Source: Anthoceros angustus (taxonomy: Eukaryota; Streptophyta; Anthocerotopsida; Anthocerotales; Anthocerotaceae). Taken from it: 64,000 nucleotides of DNA. The translations under genes were made by a program, and so were the position numbers. How positions within the stretch are numbered: position 1 is the stretch's first letter; each line of letters opens with the position of its first letter. This document shows, in pieces, positions 45,879 to 57,062 of this stretch. The notes below the pieces were generated by a model. It had not been told where the DNA came from, searched no databases, and saw only the letters and a program-made list of their open reading frames with translations. Location of the stretch: contig MU008150.1 of the NCBI GenBank assembly GCA_010909165.1, forward strand, positions 310,001-374,000, in the 5' to 3' direction.

Positions 45879-48800
45879 TTACCCAGAGTAAAATGCTCGA
45901 CTACCTAGAAACGCCGAACCGTTACCAGTGAGCTCGATAAGAGGAGGCCGTGAACCCACCGGTGAAGACAAAAGTGAGTGCATGCGCTGATCCCCAGAGA
46001 AAGGGCTGACAGTCGTGGACGACCTGTCCTTTCCGGGATGTAGAGGACTCCGCCCGATGAAGTGCCTGCGAATGTCATCCAGAAAGGAGCTCTCACTCTT
46101 CTTCTCCTTCCAAGGCTTCCTCTCCATGTCCTGAGTTGAACTAGGCCTTGTTTTGTTTTCATGACTTCTGTCAGGAGTTGGCTGGGGAGAAGGGACCTGC
46201 TTCATATGGCCAGGGGAGTTGCGAACCAAAAACTGTTTCTGGATTCCGTTTAGAAACGAGACTCTATTCTTTGGCACCGAACTGTCCCTCTGTCCCTGTA
46301 GATTCTGCGGAACTCCGGAGTCTGCAAAATCAGAAGGTAGGCCGCGGTCGTCACCAGCAAGATCCTCACCCATATTTCGTCCTTTCTGCTCGGAATTTTT
46401 CACTGTGGTTTTTCTGCGCAGCTTGCCAGGGAAAAGAGACTGAAAGGTGGGTATCGCGGTCTTGACTTTCTCTGCCGGTAGATGTCTTTTCACCGTCAGA
46501 TCTTCCGGCCTGATTTCGGCACCTCTGTTCGAAGTACCGTCCAGAGTCTTCCTGCCGGGCAGCTGATGCTTCCAAGGTGCAGCATGTGTGTTCTTGCTGC
46601 CGGCTGGGGACACCCTTTGCTGCACCTGTTGCTCCGTGGGCAGCTGATACTTCCTCCTAGTTTTGCTCGTCTCCTTCGTACCCGACTCTGGCCAATCGTC
46701 CACCATGTTCACTGTCCAGCCATTGCTGTCCTCTTCGGCGCTTTCGAACGCAGAGTCTGAATCACTGCTCGGTTCGACACTGGCAAATTCACTGCGGTCT
46801 TCATCTGCATCCCACGAACCTCCTCCAAAACGTCTGTCCTTAAGATTGTTCCTCTGAGAGCGCTGGCTGCTGAGATGTCTCAATCGATCCCGAGATAGTC
46901 GTCTCGACCTGGGCATCTCAGAATCTCCTCTGTCGGGAAGTCTCTTGTAGGGTGAGTCAGCATCGGCACCCCTCATAAGGTAAGGGTCAGAGCCCTGTCT
47001 CATAGGGCCGGAATAGCTCATGACTGCATCTACCCTCTTGGCAGGCTTGCGAGAGTTGGTAGGCCTAGGCGGGCATCTCACCTTTCCCATTTCGCTGACA
47101 TTTCCGTCCGTCTCCCTTGCTCTGGGGGTTGCATACGTGCTACGTGAATCTTTGCTGCTAGAAGTCTTAATACGGCCCACCAGATTGTCGGGTTGACGCA
47201 GTTTCAATGGTCCAGAGTTGCTCATATCGATGCTGCCGTCGAGCTTCTGCCATTCCGTCGGCTCCAGCGTTTTGACTCTGACTTCCGTGCCTGGAGCAGT
47301 ACATTCCCCGCCTTCATGGTCACCAGCTGCCTGAGACAAGTATTGAGAAAGCTCAACTGTGTCCAAATCTTTGTACAAGCCAGCAGTGCGCCGATGCCTT
47401 GAGAAGCCCATGGGAGCAACCTTCCTGTCCATGCCCGCGTCACATTTGTATCTGGGAGTGTCGAGTAAAGGAGGGCTCAGTTTAGACGGAATGTTGACTG
47501 GCCGGGGACTCCGCAGCTCTCCCTGTAGCACAGATGTCTTCCGAGACTTGGGTGACTCATTGGAGGCTTGTCGGGGCCCTCCTGTCTGGCGAAGCCTGGT
47601 GCCAGCCTCAAGCAGTCTACTTTGCTCGATTGCATGGCGACCCTTGACCTGCTCTACCGTTGCTCTTAGATGCGACATGCCTGACTCCAAATCCCGGACT
47701 TTCTGCTCAGCAGTCTCAGTTCTGGACTTCCACTCGTCTATCCGATCAGCAGTGGCTCTTAATTCAAGAAGGGTTGACTCCAGCTCACAGACTCTCTGCT
47801 CGGCCACTGTGGCTCGTGATTCCCACTCAGCATGTTGTGTCGCGGTGGCTCTCATACTGTCAAGGCAGGACTCCAATTCAGACACTTTCTGCTCGGCTGT
47901 TTGGGCTCTCGATTGAGACGAGGACACCTGGTGATTCCGAGTGGTTAGAATAATCCAGGCATCACAGTAGAGGCGGACGATTCCAACGAAACTCGGAAAG
48001 GAGCCAAACTGACCTCGGTTTGAAGGGAATTTGACAGAGTCTCAGCACGTAAAGCACGATCTTCCCATTCGGCGCAGGATTCTGACAGGTTGCGCATGTC
48101 TTCGGATACATGGTGCAAGATTTCCTGAACTTGACACCACTGTTCATTTTCTTGATGGAATTGCTTCACGATGTTTCGGATAGCAGCCATAGCCCGTTCT
48201 TCAGCCCTTCTTTCATGGTCTGAAAACCCACATTCAGCCTGTTCAACGGCATGTTGTCGGGGTTCTCGGGTTGATGGTTCCTGGGGGCACGACGGGTGCA
48301 AATATCAGACAACACTGGAGATTTTAACCAGGATACCAATGGTGAAAAGGTGAGGTTCAAAGGGCGCGTACCTGGTCACTCGTGCACAGCCTTGAAGAGT
48401 CTCGATACAGAAATCTAGCTTCATGCGGCTTGATATTCTGAGGATCAGGTTGAGCACTTTCGCGATCATCGCGTCCTTCAAAGGCAGGTGCATCCATCTA
48501 GCGGACGTTTCATCTCCTCAGTTCATTTCATCATGCTAACGAACTATGCCTCACAAGCAAACGTTCACTCTACCCCGACTGAAAACGAAAATGCTCACCT
48601 CACAAATGCTGCCACTCTCGCCGGCAAGTCCTCTGCCACTGATCTCCATCAACTTGTCGATACTGCTAGCGATGTCTAGCTTTAACGCAAATTTAACAGA
48701 CCGCCTGTGCGCTTCACCAGCGTTCTGCGGGAACATCAAGAGATAAAGAAGGCAGGTCTCGCTGTCAAGCCACTGATGCACAACCCACCTCCAAGAGACA

Positions 48801-50443
48801 GAATTCACACACCCTTCCCACTTATGGAATCAAGAAATGTTGTTGACCAAAGACGGGGTAGAAAATATGAAAGCAACCTCCAGCTGGTTGTCTGGCTTGA
48901 AGTGTTGGGCCTCCTCAACTCGCAGCCGGCAGGCAGTAGGGTCAGACGCTTTGATCTTTCCTCTGCGATTCTTCGCTGGCCTACCCTCCAAAACCTCTGC
49001 CTGTCTTATCCGACGAGGGAGGTCACCGCTCTTGCTTTGACGAAGCTTAACCTGCCGCTCCCCGTTGACAAGCTGTGACGGTCTGCGCTTGGAGTTCCCC
49101 CTCAGCTTGTCCTGTGGCAGACAGTACCAATCACGGTCATGAAAGCAGATGACGTGCAACAAGACAAGCCAGCTGACGCCACGCACGTCGAACAACGCCC
49201 AACCAGACAGGACTCGAAACATGTCCATTTGCGCAGCTACCACACTCCAGTTCAGTCAAACAATTGATGTGAAGTGCGGAGGAGTGTAACCACGGGAAGG
49301 GAAATTCAGTTCACCGTGTTCAGATCTACCAAAGAACAGACACAAGGGAACACACAAAAATGATAACGCAGGGCAGATTCGATTGGCACAGTGAAGAGGG
49401 AATCTGACCCCCATGAGTGAGTCTACAGCCATACGAAGAGTATGAACCGTTTGAAGAGCTTGGTCCATCTCCTGACATCCTTGCTTCCACCTGTTGACAG
49501 CAAGCTCTCTCTCCATCTGCAGTAGCTCACACTCCTCTCTCAAAGCCTCCGCCTGTCCCTTCCAATGCTGTACCGAGTCCTCCTGACCATGTGCAGACAC
49601 GTTGACAGGCACTTTCAAGGCAGGTGGCCTGCAGGCAGAGTTCTTCCGCTTCTTGCGGACACCTGAGGCCCCGGGAAATTCTTCTCGATTATAAGGCTCA
49701 CTGGGGGCTCCCTCTAGAGCAGTTTGAAGATCGTAGTCAAAGAGGTCTCCCCGCGAGTTAACCATGAACCGGTGGAAAACAACCCCATCCAAGGGATCCA
49801 TTGGACCGCTCCTACCGTTCCGTGATCGACACTGAACCAAACACTCTTCTACGGAATCCCTGCATAGCTGTGGTCCCGACACTCTAACCGACCGGCGGAA
49901 ACTCGCTGCAGAAGTACGATTATCTATGTCCAACGATACAGACTCCATGGACTCCTCAAAGGTTGCCATACAAGCACAAGACTCCAAAGCGGTCCGAAAG
50001 GAAGGAGCGTCCAGGTCCTCACTACGCTCCGACACACCCTCACCAGAATAATTCACCTTGTTCGCATGCCATAAAACCCTATCCCGCTTCAACAGCCAGT
50101 GGAGCTTCCCTTTCGGGCCGTCTGAGCTATCACTCAATTCGGCACTGCCGGACTCCAACTGTTGCGATGAGAAATCCAGTCCACTGCCTCCGGATTCGAC
50201 ACAACGCTCGGCCGCAGCGCAGCTCCGAGCATACTCATCCTCTCCGTCCAAAGATTCAACCTCCTCGGGCAAAACCGCGGCCTTACACTTCCTGCTACCA
50301 AGAATACGAGCTCTCGACACTTTGACAGATTGCTTCTCTCTCACGGATCGAGTTCCATCCAATCTACACTGGCTCATTTTCGGTTCAGAATAGTTGGCAG
50401 ACAGCTTGAAAACCGCTACAGCCAGGGAGAAGAGTTCATTCAT
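45879..50443 (-). CDS. Large coiled-coil protein of unknown function, 6 phase-0 exons
   Basis: Exons on the minus strand are 50443-49409, 49111-48878, 48724-48599, 48497-48372, 48280-48014 and 47927-45879. Every intron is phase 0, and the joined protein is 1278 residues. The first in-frame ATG (MNELFSLAVAVFKLSANYSE) was chosen; a later Met (MSQCRLDG) is possible. Exon 1 ends in a coiled coil (ALREECELLQMERELAVNRW). Exons 4-5 hold more helix (NIVKQFHQENEQWCQVQEIL). The last exon begins with three tandem 31-residue repeats of pattern S-R-x4-AEQ-K/R-V-x2-LES, with RAT. Then comes a long basic, Ser/Arg-rich, probably disordered tail ending GSRAFYSG. No enzyme motif is seen. I do not recognise the family; a cytoskeletal or scaffold role would be a guess. 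It is convergent with CBL-2 (212 bp between stops). Confidence 0.75.
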
Positions 50444-51600
50444 GAGTTCCAGGACTGCACACCACGATCCCTCAACAGACAAGCACGCAAACTGAAAGCC
50501 AAACTCAAAGCCGCCACGGACAAACAGCCAGGCACCCCCGGTTCTTCCCCTCCCGAAAACACGACAGTCTCCTCATCACGGATCCAGGCATCACCGCGAG
50601 GGAGGAGAACGCAAGGGCCCGAATTCAGCTGGACGCAAGAGCGAGATCGTGGATGAGCGCAAGCACTTGTGCATTATTGAAAGATACTGACCTCGGGCTC
50701 ATTTAGAAGCTGAAGAAGTAGGCGGTGTGACCGTGTGGCAGCTGTAGGCTGGAGCCTGCAGCGCCATTACGCCCTCGAGACGCAGGTGATCCGGTGTGGG
50801 CCACGGCGTCTCCTCCGCGCTGCGGCCTGCATTCAATGTGGGCTTTGCCAAATCGTGGCTGGCGACAGAGCCCCGACCCTCTCTCTACCCGATCTGCCGC
50901 TGCGGCCCTGCGGCTGGGGCTGGGGCTGGCGCTCTGGAGTCTGAATCTGGCTCCGCGCAGGGCAGGGCACGGCAGGCTCCGACCCGACCGAGCGGACACA
51001 CAACAGCAAACAGAAAACCCAGCAGGAGAGCCAGCGCCTACACCGACTGTACGCCGGGCAGCGCAATTCAAAAAGCGGCCTGCCCGATGGCGCTGCCCGC
51101 TGCCCGTGGCCCGTTGCCCGCTGGGATGCTTGATTTTCGGGATGTTCGACTTTGTTGCGGAAGCAGAAGTACACTGCCGTCTTCATGTACTAGCCTATCG
51201 ACGTGGGGTGGGGTCCCAGCACGACCCACATTTCACGCCAGGACCATCATGGCGCTTCCACCAGGGCTCGTCATGAGGCCTGCGGGTTTTGAACCAGGAA
51301 ATGATGCACCTGGATTTCAAAACGGGATCCACATTCCCACGCCCAGCCTGCCAGGCCCCTGCCCTGCCCGGTCCCCTGGGCCCTGACTGACTCCCCCTCT
51401 CTACCCGTAACCTGTAGCCCGTTTGGGGCCGGGCAGCTTTCCCGGTCCCGACCGAATGGGGCCTTGACTCGGCTCTAAACTCAAAAATGTCTTTAACGCG
51501 CGCCGAAATATGCAAAGCCAATCGGAAAGGAAGCTTTGCTATTTGTGGCCGTTTCCAATCATTCAACTAAGCGTCTAGGGCGCTGCGCGCGGCGCCCACG
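50444..51600. other. GC-rich upstream region, no gene recognised
   Basis: Overlapping Pro/Arg-rich frames on both strands are typical of GC-rich chance ORFs. Around 51060-51120 there is a local cgctgcccg/ttgcccg repetition. The promoter of the coiled-coil gene should lie near 50450-50700. Confidence 0.45.
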
Positions 51601-51619
51601 GCCCACTCATCGCCACGCT

Positions 51620-51935
51620 GTTACACGCCATGCCACTTTCACACGATTATGAGCATATCTTCATATCCTGTCCTTTCAATTCCATCGCCCATCGCTTTCA
51701 CAAGTTAACAGGCGTAGGTGGCCCGAAATTCGACGCTTCGTGGCTCCCAATGACACTTGGAAACTCTCTCGACCTTCCGTCCCAAGTTCGCCATCAGACA
51801 TCATCGGCAGGCAAGCGCACTTCGGCCTTCCATCGCAAAAGGAGTGGTTGTTGTCGATTTTCACCTGTTTCGAGCCATCAGACCTCGGCACGTTGAGCAG
51901 TTGGGTGAGATATGGGAGAAGCTTGATTGATTGAG
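51620..51935 (+). pseudogene. Non-LTR reverse transcriptase C-terminal relic
   Basis: The frame reads SHDYEHIFISCPFNSIAHRF and continues across a frame change to a Trp-Val tail. HxxEHxFxxCPF is the spacing of the zf-RVT-like motif that follows RT in plant LINEs. It appears unrelated to LINE copies A-C. Short and broken. Confidence 0.5.
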
Positions 51936-51954
51936 AAGACTGAATCTGTCCTCC

Positions 51955-52023
51955 GAACGCAGAGTGAGCCCCGCGCCCACGAATACATAGGCAAATAATA
52001 TTATGTTTAGGTTACAAGTATAA

Positions 52024-52054
<31 letters not shown>

Positions 52055-52977
52055 CAAAATATATATTTCAATCATATATATATATATATATATAAGAATA
52101 TATACAACAAGTCGGCCTGCAAACCATATATATAGATAGACATGTAAATAATCTAGAATCCAACTATACATAATCAGGTAAAAACAAGAGTTTTAGTTGT
52201 GTATGTGGAGCTTAAAAACAAAACCAGATGTGGACACAAAGGTGCATTGAAGAGGGAAGATAGATTATAAAAGCATAGCTATGCAAAAGAAGCAAAATGG
52301 AAAGAGAATGACAGCCACAGGGAGAGAGATAGAGTTCCTAGTTACTATCATGAAGGAAAAGCAAGAGGGGAAGAATAAAATAGTAGTGTGAGAGGGGAGC
52401 TCGTTATCATAGTCATGTTGCAACACACAAAGAGGGAAAAATTATAAAATGGGTGTCATACTGGAGCATTAACTAGGAGTGTGAGGTGAAAGGAGAGACC
52501 ATAAGCAAGTTGTGAAGATGGTGAGAGAAGGTGGAGAAGAAAATCACAAACTTAACACCAAGCCAACAAACTTAATGCTAAGCTTTTAATGGTAAGGTGA
52601 AAGGTCGAGAGACCACTTGTATGTTGTTAAGATGGTGAGAGAAGGTGGAGAAGAAAATCACAAACTTAACACCAAGCCAACTAACTTAGTGCGTGTTGCA
52701 AATGGAAAGTGTTACATGAAATTGTAACAAAGGACTGTAACATAAGCAGGTTTTCATAGTACATGTTTGAAATCATAAACAATGCTTGTGAGAGAGAGGG
52801 TATACTTAGGAGGGTGAGGTGATAAGAGAGAGAGCCAGGTGTGTGTTAAGATGGTGATAGCATGAGAAGGGAATAGTGTCAAACTTAATACCAAGCCTAC
52901 ATAGCATGTTGCAATTTGGAAGTGTAACATAAAATTGCAACAACGACTGTAACATAGGCCACTTTTTCTAGTAGGGA
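51955..52977. repeat. Dispersed non-autonomous element, copy 2
   Basis: Shares both edges with copy 1 at 21870-22318 but has an extra internal 0.6 kb. Within it the block gatggtgagagaaggtggag ... caccaagccaac is tandemly duplicated (52517-52565 and 52629-52681). No coding sequence. Its right edge abuts the Harbinger partner gene. Confidence 0.65.
52028..52095. repeat. (TA)n microsatellite in two blocks
   Basis: Two pure TA runs (about 27 and 19 bp) are separated by a short AT-rich spacer. Confidence 0.9.
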
Positions 52978-53035
52978 TGAATACCGTCATCAGGATACTG
53001 CTACCTCCTTAGCCAAGCTTGGTGGCAAGGACACC

Positions 53036-53441
53036 ATGCCAACTCCCGCTCCGTCCTCAGCAACAAAAGATTCTTGTCCAGATAATGGGCAAATGACACC
53101 AGATACCCCTCTATCCCAGATCGAAAAGCTTGCGGGTGTCACTGGCGTACCGGGGAAAAGAAAGACTAGAAAATTATCCTTGGTGGCAAGTCGATTTTCA
53201 AGGTATGCAAGCTTTTGCCCAAAGTTATGTGATTGAGGAGGCTAAGTTGCTTCACGCACGAGAGTTGGAGAGACAGAGACTGGAATTCATGCAGAGTGTG
53301 GAACATGCCAGAGTACTTCATGATTCACAACGTCAGCAAATGCAAGCCAAAATCCAGTTGAAGATAGCAGAATTGTTTGCCAGTTCCCAAGTTGGAACAA
53401 AACGGAACAGGCCTACTTCTCATTCTGATGATGACAGGTGA
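53036..53441 (+). pseudogene. PIF/Harbinger partner (Myb/trihelix-like) protein, 3' part
   Basis: One frame gives SSATKDSCPDNGQMTPDTPL, then after a frame change SYVIEEAKLLHARELERQRL, EFMQSVEHARVLHDSQRQQM and KIAELFASSQVG. A charged helical tail after a nuclear-signal-like GKRKTRK is typical of the DNA-binding partner that PIF/Harbinger elements encode next to the transposase. The Myb/SANT domain itself is not present. The DNA is convergent with the transposase at 53710, the usual arrangement. Identification rests largely on context. Confidence 0.5.
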
Positions 53442-53709
53442 TGTAGCCTGGGAGGAATAGCAGACGTTTCAATTCGGGTAGCATAGGCCCCTTCCAATGT
53501 AGGTACTAAGACTCTCAGGTGGATACTGTATCTAAGACTGATAGTCCTTTCTCGAGTTCAAGAAGCTTGTGTTTTGTGACACCTTCTAATTTAAAGGTGA
53601 TAATTATTATTTTTAGTTCGTAAAGCCTCATTGTTCTTCCATATATTGTTATGATTGGGCATGATGGCCTCCCATACTTTCTAACATACAATAACAATCA
53701 CAATTTGCC

Positions 53710-54990
53710 TCAACAATTTGTATTCACCCAAAACTCCAACAATGCTTGTCTTTGTTCGTTGCCCACTCGTTGAAGCTGCTCCTCCATGGCATTCTCCAAA
53801 TAAAATGGCTGATGGTGCATGGGATAAGGGTCCGGATTTTCCAGCACATTTGCCACATCAGGCTCCTTGTGCATGATGCAAAAATTATGTAACACTGTGC
53901 AAGCTACTACATTTTGCCCCAAATAAGGAAGAGCCACATTTATGTCCTTCAGAATACACCACCTGTTCTTCAAACTCCCAAATGCATTTTCAATTTCACC
54001 CTTCCTTTGCGCAGACTCCTATTGAACCTTCGTTTGTGTGGTGCGAATGGTGTATCATATGCCTTCATGAGGAAAGGCATGATTGGATAAGCACTATCAC
54101 CAACATTAAGGCCGAACATTAATGTTGCCAACCAATATCGTTGGCTCCGTCAAGATGTCATGTCGATGTAATCTTGCCCACACACTACTCTTCCACAACA
54201 CAACAGAGTCATGGACACCTCCCAGAGCAATGCAACTTACATCCAAAAAGATTTGATTATAGTCACAGACTCCTTGAAGAATGACGCAATGCATATCATG
54301 ACATGACCAATACACAGCTGGAGTATACTTGTTAGCAGGGTCAGCAGCCAATTTGATGTGCGAACCATCAATTGCACCCACCATATTTGGAACTCCAATG
54401 CACTTATCGCACATGCTAGTTGTCGTTGGCCACTTGGCATGTTGATGAACTTTGAAGCCAACTTCCTTGGATTACTAAGGATGCTAGTAATCAACTTGGT
54501 ATACTCTGTCACAGTGGATGGTCCAACTCCATAGGTGTTAGCGACAACTTTAGGAGATGCTCCATAAGCTAACTTATGCAAGTCCATGGCAACTCCAAGC
54601 TCAAGTTGCAAAGGTGGCCTGATAGACTTCTTTTGGATGTAAGGACATAATTCTTCCACCAAAAGCTTGAAATTTGAGTAGGCCATCCTGTACTCCTTCC
54701 TCCATTGTGCATCCAATTTCTTGCCCCATCGTGCCAAGCAAGCATGTGTAAAGAACTCCAAGTTGTATTTTGGCGGAAACTTCCACCAAAATCTCGTTGA
54801 AGACTGCTGCTCAATATCCCAATGAAAGAAGTACGCTCCAACCAATGAAAGTATTAAAGGAATAACAAAACATCCATCATTACTCATCCCACCATCATCC
54901 AACTGTGAGGTAAAAACCATAGGTAGATTTGTGCATTCTACGTAAGATTTCATGAAAAAACCAAATAAAATATTAAATAACATGGGATCC
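53710..54990 (-). pseudogene. PIF/Harbinger DDE transposase, frame-broken
   Basis: The minus strand encodes the N-terminal region (SSTRFWWKFPPKYNLEFF, LQLELGVAMDLHKLAYGASP, TYGVGPSTVTEYTKLI), then the DDE_4 nuclease. Its blocks are VPNMVGAIDGSHIKL (first Asp), LDVSCIALGGVHDS, NVGDSAYPIMPFL, RRFNRSLRKG, EIENAFGSLKNRW (Glu) and VVACTVLHNFCIMH. All catalytic blocks are present, but frame changes at about 54425, 54110 and 54000 interrupt them. The N-terminus around 54990 is uncertain. These nucleases cut and paste DNA with short terminal inverted repeats and 3-bp TWA target duplications; I could not fix the termini. Confidence 0.85.
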
Positions 54991-56229
54991 ATGACCCCAA
55001 GCAAACAAAGGACAAGACACACAAGGCCAGGTGACAAGGCCAAGGGAGCGGAATCAAAAACACAACAAGCCACACAACAGACAATGAAGTTGAAAATGAG
55101 AAGACGAGCCTCTTGTATCCTCACGATGCCATTTTTGTAATATAATATTAGTACCATAACATCACGGGTCATGGGACCACAGCTCGGCCCTGCGTGACCA
55201 CGGCCCGCGCCTGCCGCGCAGTATCGACCTGTCGTTTGGTTAAAGAAACCGAAAAGATAGGGTTCGCCCGATCTTCTGCTATACACAACATGCCCGGTTC
55301 CGTGTGCGAGCCATCGATCTACTTGGCGACCTCCTCGTATGTGGTCTTCTCGCTAGACTCTCTAAAAAATAAATACATACGTACATACTCGTTTTTTCTG
55401 CAATTTGTTCTGGCACTGAAATAACTGACGATGACCGTTGATTGGTATGGAATACCGATCTGGTCACACGGGAGTGTGTGTGTGACCTTTTTTTTTGGTG
55501 TACGCTACGAGAATATGCCACGGCATCTTTAAGATACTTACATATAATACACGTATAATACGTGCCACATCAGCTACTCAAGGTCCGTACGTGGGGAAAA
55601 AACATTCTATCACACGTTCATCTGCGTAGTGTTCCGATTGTGTCATGCAGATCTTTTCTTGTTAAGGGTTTTAGGGTTTCCATCGGGTCAGCACACATAC
55701 ATGTGAAACAAGCGGGCAACACGTACATACAGGAATTTTTGTTCGCAAGTATGGCCCGCATTGGCCGAGAAACTGAATGCAAATCTTCCGCTCAGACATT
55801 TTGCTTTCACTGTATGTGCAGGAAGGACAGGATGTGGGAGCAGTCCCTACGTTTCGGTGTGGTTGAGTACTAACATGCTTCTGTTATGCTTGCAGTTGGA
55901 TGTATGGCGACTTGAGACTGTAAGATGATAGTCATTTGAATCGCGGGTACTTGTCAATTTGGCGGACATCCAACACCTTGTTCCTCATCTTGCATCATGC
56001 CATAGAGCAGTAGAAACACGATCTTGAAGCAACAAAACAGATCGAAAAGCCAACACTTGTGCTCAGTCACTCATGCTTCCACAATTGCAGCCACAAAAAC
56101 CACATGCTCTAGTTTGCACCTCATGGTGGGAGGTCTCAAAACACCTACCTACAAAAAATCCTACAACCTGCTCCGCTCAATCTGGAAAGAGTCGTAGAGC
56201 AGGACCTCCATCCTCTTGTGCCCAAGTGC
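54991..56229. repeat. Repeat debris related to 61.3-61.6 kb
   Basis: The stretch 55480-55530 (gtgacctttttttttggtgtac through tatgccacggcatctt) is an inverted relative of 61335-61390. Bases 55590-55625 (ggggaaaaaacattctatcacacg) resemble 61580-61615. No gene is recognised. Confidence 0.6.
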
Positions 56230-56800
56230 GTGGCCCCTTCGGCCTGAGCTGAGGCCTCAGTGCCCGAGGGGAGGAGCCCGCACCGGAAAGAGGTAACGCC
56301 GGTCAGGCATACCAAGCCTGGCGGTGGAGACGGGCCAGCAGGCTGGAGAACACGCTCAGCTGCCGGAGCACCTCCGGAGGAGGAAGTACTCGTGCCCGGC
56401 CCATGTGGAGGAGGCAATTCAACAAGTCGATTAGACTTTGCCTACTACCACGCAGAGCTTCTCAAGGCTCTAGAGGTCTTGAGCCACCCCAGGGAGGGCG
56501 GGCTTCAAGAGCTCGGAAGGAGGAGCGAGGAGGAAGGCCGGAGCACGTACCCACGGGACTCAGGAGCTGCTTGACAGCGGCAAGCAGCGAGGGGAGCAGG
56601 AAGAGCGGGAGTAAGGAAGATCGCTGCGAGGTAAGCACTCCGCACCTCACGGGAGAAGGAGGAGGGCCTGGAAGGGCCGAGGAAGAGGCGACCCGGCAAC
56701 TGGAAGAGCGGGGGCCTGGGCGAACCCTTGAGAAGTCCAGAGGGGAAACCCGCAGAGGTGGGCAGGTGGCAGGAGGGGAGGGGGTCTCTGCAGCTCCTTG
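56230..56800 (+). mobile_element. Second copy of the GC-rich coiled-coil repeat (3' part)
   Basis: Matches the 3' part of the 18.5-20.3 kb repeat. Shared content includes cccggcccatgtggaggagg, the frame RLDFAYYHAELLKALEV (against SIHFAYYHAGASQGTEV) and aggtaagcactccgcacctcac. The long coiled-coil part of the first copy is absent. The GT inside the shared aggtaag could be a splice donor. Confidence 0.55.
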
Positions 56801-57062
56801 AGACATGGATCACACAGCATCGTTGCGTTCATGATATCCATGAACGGCCAGCCGAACTTCCACACGCATGTTAGGGGCACTTGGGGCATCCTCTCCATCA
56901 TGCCCTCCACCTCGGCGGTAAACCTAAGGTCGCGACTTTGTCCACGACCTCCAAAGAATGTGGCCATGGCGCCACTCATGGTATGTAAAGCAATCAACGA
57001 TGAGCGAGTGGGCGACATAATGCCCCAAACTCACAGGCGCAGTCATAAGGCCGCCTTAGGAT
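56801..57062 (-). other. Fragment of an unrecognised coding repeat
   Basis: A minus-strand frame reads SGAMATFFGGRGQSRDLRFT, MMERMPQVPLTCVWKFGWPF and MDIMNATMLCDPCLKELQ. Its composition looks like real former coding sequence, with a CDPC motif, but I cannot assign it. Confidence 0.3.

Noticed and set aside
47359-47916. Plus-strand frame opposite the large coiled-coil gene
   Set aside because: Shadow of the minus-strand exon; its apparent repeats mirror the coiled-coil repeats.
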